From UBA1369 sp964571725 (lineage in GTDB: Bacteria > Patescibacteriota > Gracilibacteria > UBA1369), in assembly GCA_964571725.1 (NCBI GenBank), contig CAZNDB010000003.1, forward strand, positions 62,001-126,000: a stretch of DNA of 64,000 nucleotides, written 5' to 3'. Each line of letters opens with the position of its first letter. Positions within the stretch are counted from its first letter, which is position 1. A program made the translations under genes and the position numbers. The notes under the pieces are model-generated. The model searched no databases. It was given only the letters and a program-made list of their open reading frames with translations, and had not been told where the DNA came from. Below, piece after piece: positions 1 to 8,062 of this stretch.

Positions 1-333
1 CGCATTGATACTCGTTACAGGCTTGAAATAGGCCAAAGAAAAAGATGAACCGTTGTCTTTAAGGCCTGTACGCATCACATCCAGCAGTCCACGCGCCTTA
101 ATTTCCTCATTAAGCCGCTTAAAAAACTTGTCTTCTGCAAAACTACCATGATGCTCTGCCATGAGTTCCCATTCTTTCGGCTGAGTCGCTTTTATAAACC
201 GCAGAGTCACCTCACGATCGACACATAAGGCCTTATCGTAGTTTTCGGGCTTACGCTTTTCATAGCCGTTTTGATCGATGAGAAAGGTTTCAATGTAGGC
301 TTCAAAGCCGATTTCACGGGTATTGGTTGGCAT
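1..333 (-). CDS. hsdR: Type I restriction enzyme, R subunit (5' part, cut by window edge)
   Basis: The first 111 codons are visible, starting at an ATG, and the frame stays open to the window edge. The N-terminus (MPTNTREIGFEAYIE, then a DREVTLRFI stretch) resembles the start of the larger HsdR family, whose N-terminal part leads into the nuclease domain. HsdR is the translocating, DNA-cleaving subunit of a type I restriction complex. The helicase motors lie outside the window, so activity cannot be judged. It is the last gene of a minus-strand operon with hsdM and hsdS, separated from the fic stop by 135 bp. That gap holds a small ATGGAT-A-ATCCAT palindrome but no obvious terminator. Confidence 0.8.
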   Translation of the reverse strand, partial: MPTNTREIGFEAYIETFLIDQNGYEKRKPENYDKALCVDREVTLRFIKATQPKEWELMAEHHGSFAEDKFFKRLNEEIKARGLLDVMRTGLKDNGSSFSLAYFKPVTSINA

Positions 334-468
334 ATTTTTCGTTAAAGTTTAGAAGTTATTGTTACAATTTTTTGTCGCTCACATATTATCTACAAATTCT
401 TTTGCGGCTCACTTTTTCTATTTTATGAGCCAGTAAAGTTTTTATGGATAATCCATGCACCGCACAAA

Positions 469-1554
469 TTATCCAGTAATCTTTATGAGCTTTGGGAAGA
501 TGTAAACTCTTCCTTTACGGCCTTTGCCTTCTTTCACCATTTTGATCACTTCACCTTTTTCAAGCACCTCTAAGATTCTCTTTGCCGTCGCGACAGGGAT
601 ATTAGAACGCTCATAAAACTGTGAAGAAGTGAAAATCGGAAATGAAAACAAAAAGTCCAAAGCCTGTATAGCGAACTGCGAATGAGTCAAAGCTACAATT
701 CGATTCTTTTTCTGATCATAAAGGCTATGAATCGCTTTTGCTTTGATGACATTCTCTTTTGCCTGAGTCACAACGGCCTGTAAGAAATACTCAATCCATG
801 ATTCCCAATCATTTTTCTCGGAAACTCCTTTCAAATACTGATAATACTCATCCCTATTCTTTTCAAAATAGGCACTCAAATAAAACATCGGACTTGTGAG
901 CACTTTCTTGAAATAAAGGAAAAGCGGCAGGATGATGCGACCAACACGACCATTTCCATCCCAAAACGGGTGAATAATCTCAAATTGGGCATGAATAATA
1001 GCCAACTGCACGAGGTCATCTTTTTCGGTTTCGTGGCAATACCTCTCAAGATTCGAGAAAGCATCAGCAATATCATGAGGTGCAGGCGGAACATAGCTGG
1101 CTTCTTCAATCTTCTTTGATTTTCCGATATGCACTTGTCCACTCCTAAAATTTCCTCGATCCTTATTTTCACCTCTTACGCCATCAAGCAAGATTGAATG
1201 AACCCCTTTAATCAGCCTTCCAGAAAAAGAAACTTTATCCAGATTTTCCACAGCATAGTGCATCGCTTTTCGGTAATTCAAAACCTCCTCAATGTCATCA
1301 TGTTTCTCTGCATGTTCGGTTGGATCGGCTTCAAACTCCAACACTTCCTGCAAAGTAACCTGCGTACCCTCAATTTTCGATGAAAGCACGGCTTCCTGTG
1401 TGGTAAGAGGTGAAAGCAGTACCCCAGGATTCTGCATGCTCTGCAAAAGCCCATCAAAGCGTGCAACCTCCCGATTCGATTCACCAATGAGGTGAATAAA
1501 TCGAGTCCAGTCGAGATTTTTTATCGGCAATGCGTGTGGTTTGAATGGTTGCAT
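469..1554 (-). CDS. fic: Fic family protein (predicted AMP-transferase) with N-terminal inhibitory helix
   Basis: Fic proteins transfer AMP (or another phosphate-containing group) to Ser/Thr/Tyr of target proteins. The canonical motif HPFWDGNGRVGR is complete at residues 195-206, so the catalytic His and the anion-binding loop are present. The (S/T)xxxE(G/N) inhibitory signature SSKIEG is visible near residues 58-63, which places it in the class with an N-terminal autoinhibitory helix. The last ~80 residues look like a winged helix. At 361 aa it has the usual length for Fic_N-Fic-wHTH proteins. It sits between the hsdS-side unknown gene and hsdR in the same strand and spacing, so it is probably co-transcribed. 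Fic genes inside type I RM loci are known from other bacteria; their role there is unclear. Confidence 0.9.
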   Translation of the reverse strand: MQPFKPHALPIKNLDWTRFIHLIGESNREVARFDGLLQSMQNPGVLLSPLTTQEAVLSSKIEGTQVTLQEVLEFEADPTEHAEKHDDIEEVLNYRKAMHYAVENLDKVSFSGRLIKGVHSILLDGVRGENKDRGNFRSGQVHIGKSKKIEEASYVPPAPHDIADAFSNLERYCHETEKDDLVQLAIIHAQFEIIHPFWDGNGRVGRIILPLFLYFKKVLTSPMFYLSAYFEKNRDEYYQYLKGVSEKNDWESWIEYFLQAVVTQAKENVIKAKAIHSLYDQKKNRIVALTHSQFAIQALDFLFSFPIFTSSQFYERSNIPVATAKRILEVLEKGEVIKMVKEGKGRKGRVYIFPKLIKITG

Positions 1555-1573
1555 AGTTTAAAAAAGTTAAATT

Positions 1574-2503
1574 TTATTCAAATAATGGCTGATTTTGTAA
1601 GCTCATTTCACGTATATGAATTTTAGGCTTTTGGTATAAAGATGATCTTTCAATCAATGCTTTAATCAATATTGTCTTATCTTTCCCATAAAATGCCATA
1701 TAATCTTCAGTTGTCTTGCCCTCTTCTGGGAATGCCACTAAATCACGGTATTTTTTGTGAAATCCATGTATACGAATTTTCATTGTTTCCCCTCTAATAC
1801 ATTGAATACTGACTATCGCCCCAGTAAACAAATATACTTTCCCGTTTTCATAATCAGGCAGGATTGTCTCTTCATCTTCACTCAAATAATTCTCAAAATT
1901 ACTCGCATTGATAACTGCCGTACTCTCTCGACCAAAATCGCGGTCGTCACTTACTTCAATAGAAGTAACTTCATTTTCAATCAATGGAGAAATAGCCTTT
2001 TTAAATTTTCGTGCCTTAATTGCTTTATGCAACGCAATCGCATAATCCTTTGGCAAATCATCCAGATCTGGTTTCTGCTTGTGCTTTTTAGCTCTTCCAA
2101 TTAAATAAGCAACAAAGCTGCACGCCAAAGTGTAATCAAGCGGATTGGCTGCGAAATAATCGTTTAACGTCCTATGTGCATGAGTTAAATCATTAAAAAA
2201 ATTATTGGCCAATTCCCATGCGTTATGGTCGACGATTCTCAAAAAATTCAATAAATCCTCAACCCTTTCAAAAGGTATTGCGTTCGCAATATTTGAAATA
2301 GTTACCAAAATATCAACAATCAATGAGCCATCCCTTGTTTTGGTAGCACTTACAGATACTTCACCATTAATTTTAGAAATCTCAAATATGTCCTTAATAA
2401 GGGCATCAAAACCTATAATTGACTCACCCAATGCCACCAAATCAACTGCAGAGTCGTTACTCACATTTATCCCCCGATATTTGATAAAAAAGTTTGGTTG
2501 CAT
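1574..2503 (-). CDS. Unknown protein in type I RM operon
   Basis: A 309-aa soluble protein I do not recognise. It begins MQPNFFIKYRGINVSNDSAVDL, has no signal peptide and no clear membrane helix. The N-terminal third contains a β-rich stretch followed by hydrophobic helices, and the C-terminal part (from about residue 215) looks like a small β-barrel with a KVYLFTGAIVSI strand. It lies 5 bp after the hsdS stop and 19 bp before fic, so it is almost certainly translated from the hsd message. Such genes between hsdS and hsdR are often accessory to defence, but no catalytic motif is visible and the function is open. Confidence 0.8.
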   Translation of the reverse strand: MQPNFFIKYRGINVSNDSAVDLVALGESIIGFDALIKDIFEISKINGEVSVSATKTRDGSLIVDILVTISNIANAIPFERVEDLLNFLRIVDHNAWELANNFFNDLTHAHRTLNDYFAANPLDYTLACSFVAYLIGRAKKHKQKPDLDDLPKDYAIALHKAIKARKFKKAISPLIENEVTSIEVSDDRDFGRESTAVINASNFENYLSEDEETILPDYENGKVYLFTGAIVSIQCIRGETMKIRIHGFHKKYRDLVAFPEEGKTTEDYMAFYGKDKTILIKALIERSSLYQKPKIHIREMSLQNQPLFE

Positions 2504-2508
2504 AAAGA

Positions 2509-3834
2509 TTAAATTATTTTTATTCTGCCCGTGATGACATTCGAAATAAGAGAGTTTTTATATTCATGTAAAAGATTTAATGAACGCCCAATTCTGACAA
2601 TTGCAGAATCAATTTTTTCGGTCTCATTTATTATAAAATGTGTAATTCTATCTTGCTCCTCCTCTGGGGGAATTAAAACCGATAACCTTTTAAGGTCTCC
2701 AAACTTCATCGTCTCCCTTACACCTGCTCCTAAGCTATAGAAAACTTTCTCAATATCATAAGAATGCAATAATTCATAGAAATAATCATGTAAAAGAGAA
2801 GCCTTTGCCCTTAAACACACATATGCTGAAGTAATTATTCCAACTTCCTTTACAAGCCCAACACGTAAACTTTTTTTGTCATTTTGCAAATCAGTTAGTC
2901 TTAAAATAACATCTCCAGGATCGACAATTTGATACGTTTCAAAAGACTCTGGCAATAAGCCGAAATTACTCTCAACATCTCGAATAACAATCTGCCCATA
3001 GCTTAGAGAAAGCACTTTATCTATTTTATTGCCAATATTCTTAACTTTCTTTTCATAAGCACATGCAAAAAGCGGTTTTTCCTGCCAATGTTTAGGGATT
3101 TTCCCTATCCACTGCACGCCACTATCTTTCATCTCTACACCATTATCAATACCTTTTGTTACTGCTCGATTGATCAGGGCAGATCGTTTTTCCTTAAGAA
3201 GCTCAATCTGCTTCTGTTTCTTTAAAATAATGGAATCAATAATTGCAATGTTACTTCCTAATAAAATTGATATTTTTTTCTGCTCATCAATACTTGGAAA
3301 TATAACATTAAGTTTTTCAAGTGAGCCCATACCAATATTGGGCTGAGTGCCAAATGTCCAAAATAATTGCACTTGTCTCTGGAAATCCAAACTCTGCAAA
3401 TAAAAATACAAAAAATGAAAATCTAACATTTTTTTGTTAGCTCTAATAAGAGCCAATGGAGACCATATTGAAAAATCAAAATCGACTTTTACCAATGCTG
3501 TTTTCCCAGTAGTTGAACCTGATTTTACAAGCAAAATATCGTTTTTTTTGGGCTTACATTTCTTGCAATATTCTCGATGTAAAGCAGTTTCTATATTTCC
3601 TCTCCTGTGTTCAAAATTTATTGATCCATCGGCATTAATAGCCTCAACAGAAATGAAAGGAATTCCTTCGTCGACAAAAGAAGGGGTTGTATGAGGGCCA
3701 TCAGTAATTTTTGGCATCACAATCCTTTTTAAAGGTAATACGTTCCATCCTTCAGGCACCTCACCAAGCCACGGTATTCCCGTATGCTTGTACATTGAGT
3801 ATTTACTATGTTGTTTTTTTAGTTGAACCTTCAT
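2509..3834 (-). CDS. hsdS: Type I restriction-modification specificity subunit
   Basis: HsdS recognises the bipartite DNA target and carries two HsdM subunits. The 441-aa protein has the expected tandem architecture: two target-recognition domains, each opened by the family signature (GIPWLGEVPEGWNVLPLK near residue 20 and GVQWIGKIPKHWQEKPL near residue 240), each followed by a long helical spacer (IDEQKKISILLGSNIAIIDS and EEEQDRITHFIINETEKID). The two half-repeats are complete, so the subunit is probably functional. It follows hsdM with a small gene in between. Base composition is AT-rich like the rest of the operon and unlike the genes after 7 kb, in keeping with acquisition by transfer. 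Confidence 0.93.
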   Translation of the reverse strand: MKVQLKKQHSKYSMYKHTGIPWLGEVPEGWNVLPLKRIVMPKITDGPHTTPSFVDEGIPFISVEAINADGSINFEHRRGNIETALHREYCKKCKPKKNDILLVKSGSTTGKTALVKVDFDFSIWSPLALIRANKKMLDFHFLYFYLQSLDFQRQVQLFWTFGTQPNIGMGSLEKLNVIFPSIDEQKKISILLGSNIAIIDSIILKKQKQIELLKEKRSALINRAVTKGIDNGVEMKDSGVQWIGKIPKHWQEKPLFACAYEKKVKNIGNKIDKVLSLSYGQIVIRDVESNFGLLPESFETYQIVDPGDVILRLTDLQNDKKSLRVGLVKEVGIITSAYVCLRAKASLLHDYFYELLHSYDIEKVFYSLGAGVRETMKFGDLKRLSVLIPPEEEQDRITHFIINETEKIDSAIVRIGRSLNLLHEYKNSLISNVITGRIKII

Positions 3835-3845
3835 CTATAATTCAT

Positions 3846-4028
3846 TTAACAATAAAATAAAATTCGATCACTCTTTCCCGTTTCCAGCTTCACAATCATT
3901 TCCGCCAATGCGTTAATAACCTGCAATACCTCTTCATCTTTCCTGAATTTGGTAAAGACTTTTTTATCCTCGCGCTCCCATTGTTTGCGCAGGATGTAGG
4001 CCGATGGCGAAAGTGTGCGGATTTTCAT
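3846..4028 (-). CDS. Small unknown protein between hsdM and hsdS
   Basis: A 60-codon frame starts 3 bp after the hsdM stop and ends 11 bp before the hsdS start, which is the spacing expected of a translated operon gene. The product is basic at the N-terminus (MKIRTLSPSAYILRKQWERED) and then forms an amphipathic helix (EEVLQVINALAEMIVKLETG). It has no signal peptide or metal motif. The resemblance to a short helical adaptor or small regulatory subunit is only structural impression; I know no family for it. A relic of a longer gene is also possible. Confidence 0.55.
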   Translation of the reverse strand: MKIRTLSPSAYILRKQWEREDKKVFTKFRKDEEVLQVINALAEMIVKLETGKSDRILFYC

Positions 4029-4031
4029 GAG

Positions 4032-6074
4032 TTATTTGGTTAATTCCTTAAATAAGCCGAGCAGTTCGTTTTCCACCTGCTCAATGTCCGCCTCAATCTC
4101 TTCAAGCGCACGAGGTGGTTGATATTGGTAGAAATAACGTGTGACGGGAATTTCATAGCCAACACGGCCAACTTTACTGTCTTTATCATCAATTTTCTTT
4201 TCATCAATCCACGCATCAGGCGCATAAGGCTTCACTTCTTTCTCAAAGTACTCATAAATATCCTGTTCATAAGGCACATTTTCGGTATCGCGCAGTTCGC
4301 TATCGGGTTCAGGATTACCTTTACTGTCCAAGCAAATATCGGCTTCCTCGTCACGTTCGCTCAAACCTTCCAAAATTCCTTTCTTAAGTGAAACAGGCAG
4401 TTTTATGCCAGACTTTTTAAAAGCTTCGTCAAAAGCCTCAAGAAATGCCTCACGATTTCGATACAGTTTGCTATCCAGCTTTTCCAGCACAGACAAGACC
4501 TCTTTTTGAAATGCTTTTCCCTCCTCAATCTCCAAAATCCCAGCGTCACCTTTCTTTTTACTTTCAGCTAAACCCTTAAATGTAGACTGTTCTTTCACGT
4601 GCTCAATTCTTTCTGCACTTACTTGAAAATTAAGCCTTAACGGTCGCTCAATCGTAATCTGCCTGAATGCAAAATCTATAGTTTTGAAAATTTTGCTATG
4701 CTTTGAGCTCTTAAACTCGTCATAAAGCTTCACGATATTAACTCGATCTTCATCGGTTATTTCATTGCGCTTATTGCCCAAACTTTTTCGCATCTTCTTG
4801 AAAAATCCACGAGCATCGATCAATTGAACTTTCCCTTTACGCTCATGCTCTTTGCGGTTGGTTAAAAACCAGACATAAGTCGAGATACCCGTGTTATAAA
4901 AAAGCTGATCAGGCAGGGCAACGATCGCTTCAAGCCAATCATTCTCCAAAATCCAGCGGCGAATTTCGCTTTCACCACTCCCAGCATCACCCGTAAAAAG
5001 CGGCGAACCGTTGAAAACAATTGCAATACGGCCACCACCACTCAAAGGATTCTGCATTTTCGAAATCATGTGTTGCAAAAAGAGCAGCTGGCCATCAGAA
5101 CTTCGCGGAGTACCTGCGCCAAACCTGCCCGCATGGCCACGCTGTGCCTCGCGTTCAACTGCTTCCTGATCCTTTCTCCAATCCACGCCAAACGGCGGAT
5201 TTGTAAGGCAATAATCAAAATGTTGGTCGATAAATTGATCATTAGAAAGCGTGCTTGCCTTGGAGTGATCTTTTTCACCACCTTTAATTTTGTCGGCATC
5301 TTCTCCTTTAATCAGCATATCAGCTTTACACATGGCATACGTGACGGGATTCAGCTCTTGTCCATACAGATAAATATCCGCTTTGGAATTGATATGTTCG
5401 GCAATAAATTTCTTTGAAACTGCTAACATACCTCCTGTACCGCAACATGGGTCGTAAATGGTTTTAATAGTGTGCTCTTTTTTGAGCAAATGCTTATCCA
5501 TCGTGAACATCACCTCCACCATCATTTGGATCACCTCGCGCGGAGTGTAGTGTTCCCCAGCTGTCTCATTGGATTGTTCAGAAAATCTGCGAATCAGCTC
5601 TTCAAAAATGTATCCCATTTCCGTGTTACTAACGGCATCAGGATGCAGATCAACCTTATTCAACTCCTTAATAATGAGATAAAGGAGGTTTCCACCCTCA
5701 AGACGGGCAAGATGCTTTTCAAAATCAAATTTCTCAATAATTTGCTGAACGTTTTCAGAAAAGCCGCTGATGTAGTTCCGCAAGTTCTTGGAAATATCTT
5801 TCTGATCGTCCAAAAGTTTGTGAAAGTCATAAACTGAGGTGTTATAAAACCCAACGCCCGTAATGTCCTTCAAAATCGGAGACACATTGATTTTCCCCTG
5901 ATGCTGGTTGTATTCCTTCAAAACTTTCTCTTTGGTTTTCTCCAAAACCGAATCAAGACGCTTAAGTACAGTTAAAGGAAGCACAACATCCTGATATTCG
6001 TGCTGCTTCCAACTACCGCGCAGAAACTCGGCGATATTCCAGATTAGACTTACTTTATTTTGAAAATTGTTCAT
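4032..6074 (-). CDS. hsdM: Type I restriction-modification N6-adenine methyltransferase subunit
   Basis: HsdM transfers a methyl group from SAM to adenine N6 in the HsdS-defined target. The N-terminal HsdM_N helical domain (residues ~5-140) is followed by the N6_Mtase domain with SAM motif I DPCCGTGGML (208-217) and catalytic motif IV TNPPFG (291-296). The C-terminal ~180 residues extend beyond the common 500-aa family length and resemble the long HsdM subgroup, ending in a helical region rich in Glu/Lys (EIEADIEQVENELLGLFKEL) that probably contacts HsdS. It overlaps the upstream regulator gene by 4 bp (ATGA), which indicates translational coupling. Confidence 0.95.
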   Translation of the reverse strand: MNNFQNKVSLIWNIAEFLRGSWKQHEYQDVVLPLTVLKRLDSVLEKTKEKVLKEYNQHQGKINVSPILKDITGVGFYNTSVYDFHKLLDDQKDISKNLRNYISGFSENVQQIIEKFDFEKHLARLEGGNLLYLIIKELNKVDLHPDAVSNTEMGYIFEELIRRFSEQSNETAGEHYTPREVIQMMVEVMFTMDKHLLKKEHTIKTIYDPCCGTGGMLAVSKKFIAEHINSKADIYLYGQELNPVTYAMCKADMLIKGEDADKIKGGEKDHSKASTLSNDQFIDQHFDYCLTNPPFGVDWRKDQEAVEREAQRGHAGRFGAGTPRSSDGQLLFLQHMISKMQNPLSGGGRIAIVFNGSPLFTGDAGSGESEIRRWILENDWLEAIVALPDQLFYNTGISTYVWFLTNRKEHERKGKVQLIDARGFFKKMRKSLGNKRNEITDEDRVNIVKLYDEFKSSKHSKIFKTIDFAFRQITIERPLRLNFQVSAERIEHVKEQSTFKGLAESKKKGDAGILEIEEGKAFQKEVLSVLEKLDSKLYRNREAFLEAFDEAFKKSGIKLPVSLKKGILEGLSERDEEADICLDSKGNPEPDSELRDTENVPYEQDIYEYFEKEVKPYAPDAWIDEKKIDDKDSKVGRVGYEIPVTRYFYQYQPPRALEEIEADIEQVENELLGLFKELTK

Positions 6075-6301
6075 GGAAAAGGTGTTATTTTTCTTCTAGA
6101 TTTGGCTTTTTTGTGCGTTTCTGGGGTAGATTTCAGAAAGGCAATCACATCTTTTTTATGATACCGTCGCTGTTTGGTCATACTTGGGCGAAACGCTTTC
6201 AAAATGCCCTCTTTATCCCAACGTCGGAGTGTCATGGTCGAAACATTCAGCATTTCTGCTACCTCTCCAATGGAGAGAATGTCTGGTTTATCCTCAAACA
6301 T
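6071..6301 (-). CDS. Small MerR/excisionase-type helix-turn-helix protein
   Basis: A 76-aa DNA-binding protein. Residues 10-55 form the MerR-type/excisionase winged helix: LSIGEVAEMLNVSTMTLRRW followed by a wing segment QRRYHKKDVIAFL. A basic tail (KKAKSRRK) follows. It has no effector domain, so it is either a one-domain regulator or a DNA-bending protein. As the first gene of the hsd operon, coupled to hsdM by a 4-bp overlap, it may control expression of the restriction system, as small HTH proteins do in other RM loci. The target is not known; the GGGACAA palindrome upstream is one candidate. Confidence 0.82.
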   Translation of the reverse strand: MFEDKPDILSIGEVAEMLNVSTMTLRRWDKEGILKAFRPSMTKQRRYHKKDVIAFLKSTPETHKKAKSRRKITPFP

Positions 6302-6473
6302 ATGCTATAAATTAGCGTAATTACAAAGTTATACAAACATACACAAAGATAATTTACTCTTTGGCCGCCAAATAGCAAGTAAACTTCACCAACAGTAGAA
6401 TATAAATTCCCATATTCCACTTTAGAGCTCTAAACCAGAATATGCATTCTCATATTTCGACAAAAAATTCATA

Positions 6474-6488
6474 GGGACAACTTGTCCC
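6474..6488. promoter_or_regulatory. Perfect 15-bp palindrome, possible operator
   Basis: Two 7-bp arms, GGGACAA and TTGTCCC, flank a single C. The site lies about 170 bp upstream of the hsd operon regulator and about 185 bp upstream of the HNH gene. The symmetry suits a dimeric HTH protein, for example the small regulator next door, but a hairpin in RNA is equally possible. Confidence 0.4.
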
Positions 6489-6583
6489 CACGTGCTCTCA
6501 CCCCGATTGCATCAATATGCTCATTCACGATATGATACGGGAAATAACCAGCCTCCCCTCTGGCAAAGCATGTGCTGACAGCT

Positions 6584-6640
6584 TCCAGAATGCGGAGCCA
6601 TAAAAGAACAGAAAGAAGTCCTTGGAAACAAGGGCTTCTT
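6584..6640 (+). terminator. Hairpin with GAAA loop before HNH gene (copy 1 of a repeated element)
   Basis: A 13-bp stem (arms AAAGAAGTCCTTG and CAAGGGCTTCTTT) encloses a GAAA tetraloop and is followed by a T-rich run, so it looks like a plus-strand intrinsic terminator. A G-U pair in the stem is only compatible with plus-strand RNA. There is no plus-strand gene upstream, so it ends either a short RNA or a leader of the HNH gene. A 36-bp perfect match (6602-6637) plus weaker flanking identity is found at 7957-8013. Confidence 0.7.
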
Positions 6641-6672
6641 TATTATAAAATTACTCAAATAAATCAACATTT

Positions 6673-6963
6673 ATGAGCGATAAAAGAAGTTACCAAGACC
6701 GAGCGGAATATCTTAAGAGAGCCGTCACCTTAAAAAGAAAATCTTTGCGTTTGAAAGCTATTGAATATAAAGGTGGCCAATGTCAAAAATGCGGATATTC
6801 GAAGTGTTTTGACACACTTGAATTTCATCATGATCAAAACTACAAAAATTTTGGAATTTCTGCCAAAGGGTATACTCGAAGCTGGGAAAAAGTCCGGGCA
6901 GAACTAGATCTTTGCATCCTTCTTTGTGCAAATTGCCATAGAGAAATCGAAGTCCAACAATGA
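6673..6963 (+). CDS. Small HNH-type zinc-finger nuclease-like protein
   Basis: A 96-aa protein with the compact HNH fold signature: CQKCGYSKC near residue 36, then LEFHHDQNYKNF with the catalytic-type His pair, and ELDLCILLCANCHREIE at the C-terminus with the second CxxC and final His. The four cysteines would hold a structural zinc, and the HH and CH positions match the ββα-metal site. Small free-standing HNH proteins of this kind are usually DNA nucleases of uncertain target. The N-terminus is basic (DRAEYLKRAVTLKRKSLRLK), fitting nucleic acid binding. The gene stands alone, preceded by the repeated hairpin and followed by its own terminator. Confidence 0.85.
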   Translation: MSDKRSYQDRAEYLKRAVTLKRKSLRLKAIEYKGGQCQKCGYSKCFDTLEFHHDQNYKNFGISAKGYTRSWEKVRAELDLCILLCANCHREIEVQQ

Positions 6964-7034
6964 CCATTCAAGGTTGCAATATCCTTCTTGCTAGAAAAAG
7001 TATTAGGTGAGAAAGATATCAGCACATTGCTATA

Positions 7035-7062
7035 AAACACCTTACAGAAATGTAAGGTGTTT
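7035..7062 (+). terminator. Intrinsic terminator after HNH gene
   Basis: A perfect 12-bp stem (AAACACCTTACA / TGTAAGGTGTTT) with a GAAA tetraloop, followed by CTTTT. It lies 72 bp after the HNH stop and 28 bp before the end of the convergent HD gene, so it can serve both directions. Confidence 0.85.
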
Positions 7063-7089
7063 CTTTTAATCCCCAAATTCAAAACCACC

Positions 7090-7878
7090 CTATCCCTCCT
7101 TCTTTTTAACCGACGGATAATTGATCACTAAAAGCATTTTATCGCAATTGGGACAGGATATGTCCATAAGCACGTCATAATACTCCTTGCTCCCCTCATC
7201 CTGTCTTCCTTTCCAGCCACAGACGGGACAAACCAGTTCATCAGTTTCCTTTTGTTCGGCATATTCAACAATTTTAGCCGGAGATTCCGACATGAACTCT
7301 TTTGCTCCAATCATTTGTAATTCATCCGCCAAAGACCTCAAATTCTGAACCAGCGGACTGTCCGGCCATCGGTCTATGATTGCAGTAATCGTTTCCAATG
7401 AATGCCGTATTTTTTTGTCTTTCGGGGCATTAAATCTGAGAAAGATCTGTTCTCCCTCCTTTTTGTAATCATCAAGCAGTTCCGTCAGATTGCTAATTAT
7501 GTCGGCTGATTTTACCAAAAGAGAATCGTGTGAAAATCCTTTAATATGTTCGAGAGCCTCTTGTTTTCTCTCTTCCCAAGACAAGCTTTTATCCGTCTCA
7601 GAGACATCCAGTACCGTTTGAGCAACTCTTCTGCCAAATCGATTTTCCAGCATTTCAAATGTCACTTTCTTCTCCGGAATACTATCCTCAATGGTATCAT
7701 GTAAAATCCCTGCGCAAACCAGGTCGGAATCAACGCCAATTCCGGACAAAATAATTCCCACGGTTAAAGGATGAACGATATATGAAACATCCTTACCTTT
7801 GCGCTTCTGCTTTTGGTAAATTTCATGCGTCTTGGTGGCAAATTTAATAGCCTTCTGGACCTTCCAAATCTCATTCAT
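7090..7878 (-). CDS. HD-domain phosphohydrolase (RelA/SpoT-like) with zinc ribbon
   Basis: The first ~180 residues match the HD domain of the (p)ppGpp hydrolase family: an early His-containing helix, SYIVHPLTVGIILSGIG, the metal motif HDTIED near residue 61, and a downstream helix (VKSADIISNLTEL) where hydrolases usually have a KxADRxxN motif. Here the D is kept but the R is replaced, so activity may be altered. The C-terminal ~45 residues form a zinc ribbon with CPVCGW and CPNC knuckles. There is no synthetase domain. The likely role is hydrolysis of a nucleotide or alarmone. It is a single gene convergent to the HNH gene. Confidence 0.82.
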   Translation of the reverse strand: MNEIWKVQKAIKFATKTHEIYQKQKRKGKDVSYIVHPLTVGIILSGIGVDSDLVCAGILHDTIEDSIPEKKVTFEMLENRFGRRVAQTVLDVSETDKSLSWEERKQEALEHIKGFSHDSLLVKSADIISNLTELLDDYKKEGEQIFLRFNAPKDKKIRHSLETITAIIDRWPDSPLVQNLRSLADELQMIGAKEFMSESPAKIVEYAEQKETDELVCPVCGWKGRQDEGSKEYYDVLMDISCPNCDKMLLVINYPSVKKKEG

Positions 7879-7956
7879 GGTAAAGATGGTTATATCTGAC
7901 TCGATTGTACCTTATCTGTTATCAATAGAAAATCGCATAATACAGTTCTCAACATA

Positions 7957-8013
7957 TCCAGCAGGGGGAGCCAAAAAAGAACAGAAAGAAGTCCTTGGAA
8001 ACAAGGGCTTTTT
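7957..8013 (+). terminator. Hairpin with GAAA loop before lipoprotein gene (copy 2)
   Basis: This is the second copy of the element at 6584-6640. Thirty-six bases (7975-8010) match exactly, including the GAAA tetraloop stem. Again the upstream neighbour is on the other strand and the plus-strand start codon lies about 50 bp downstream. The 3' arm here ends in GGGCTTTTTAAA rather than GGGCTTCTTTATT, so the stem is slightly shorter. Confidence 0.65.
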
Positions 8014-8062
8014 AAAATTTATGGTAGAATTGGGCTGACCCAAAACGCCTAAATAAATATTT

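Larger units (their letters stand above)
6302..6672. other. Gene-free AT-rich divergent region between hsd operon and HNH gene
   Basis: About 370 bp without a credible gene separate the minus-strand hsd operon from the plus-strand HNH gene. It contains a GGGACAA-C-TTGTCCC palindrome and, at its right end, a strong plus-strand hairpin that recurs before the lipoprotein gene at 8.06 kb. No plus-strand gene precedes that hairpin, so a short RNA or leader transcript may start inside this stretch. No tRNA was found. Confidence 0.6.
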
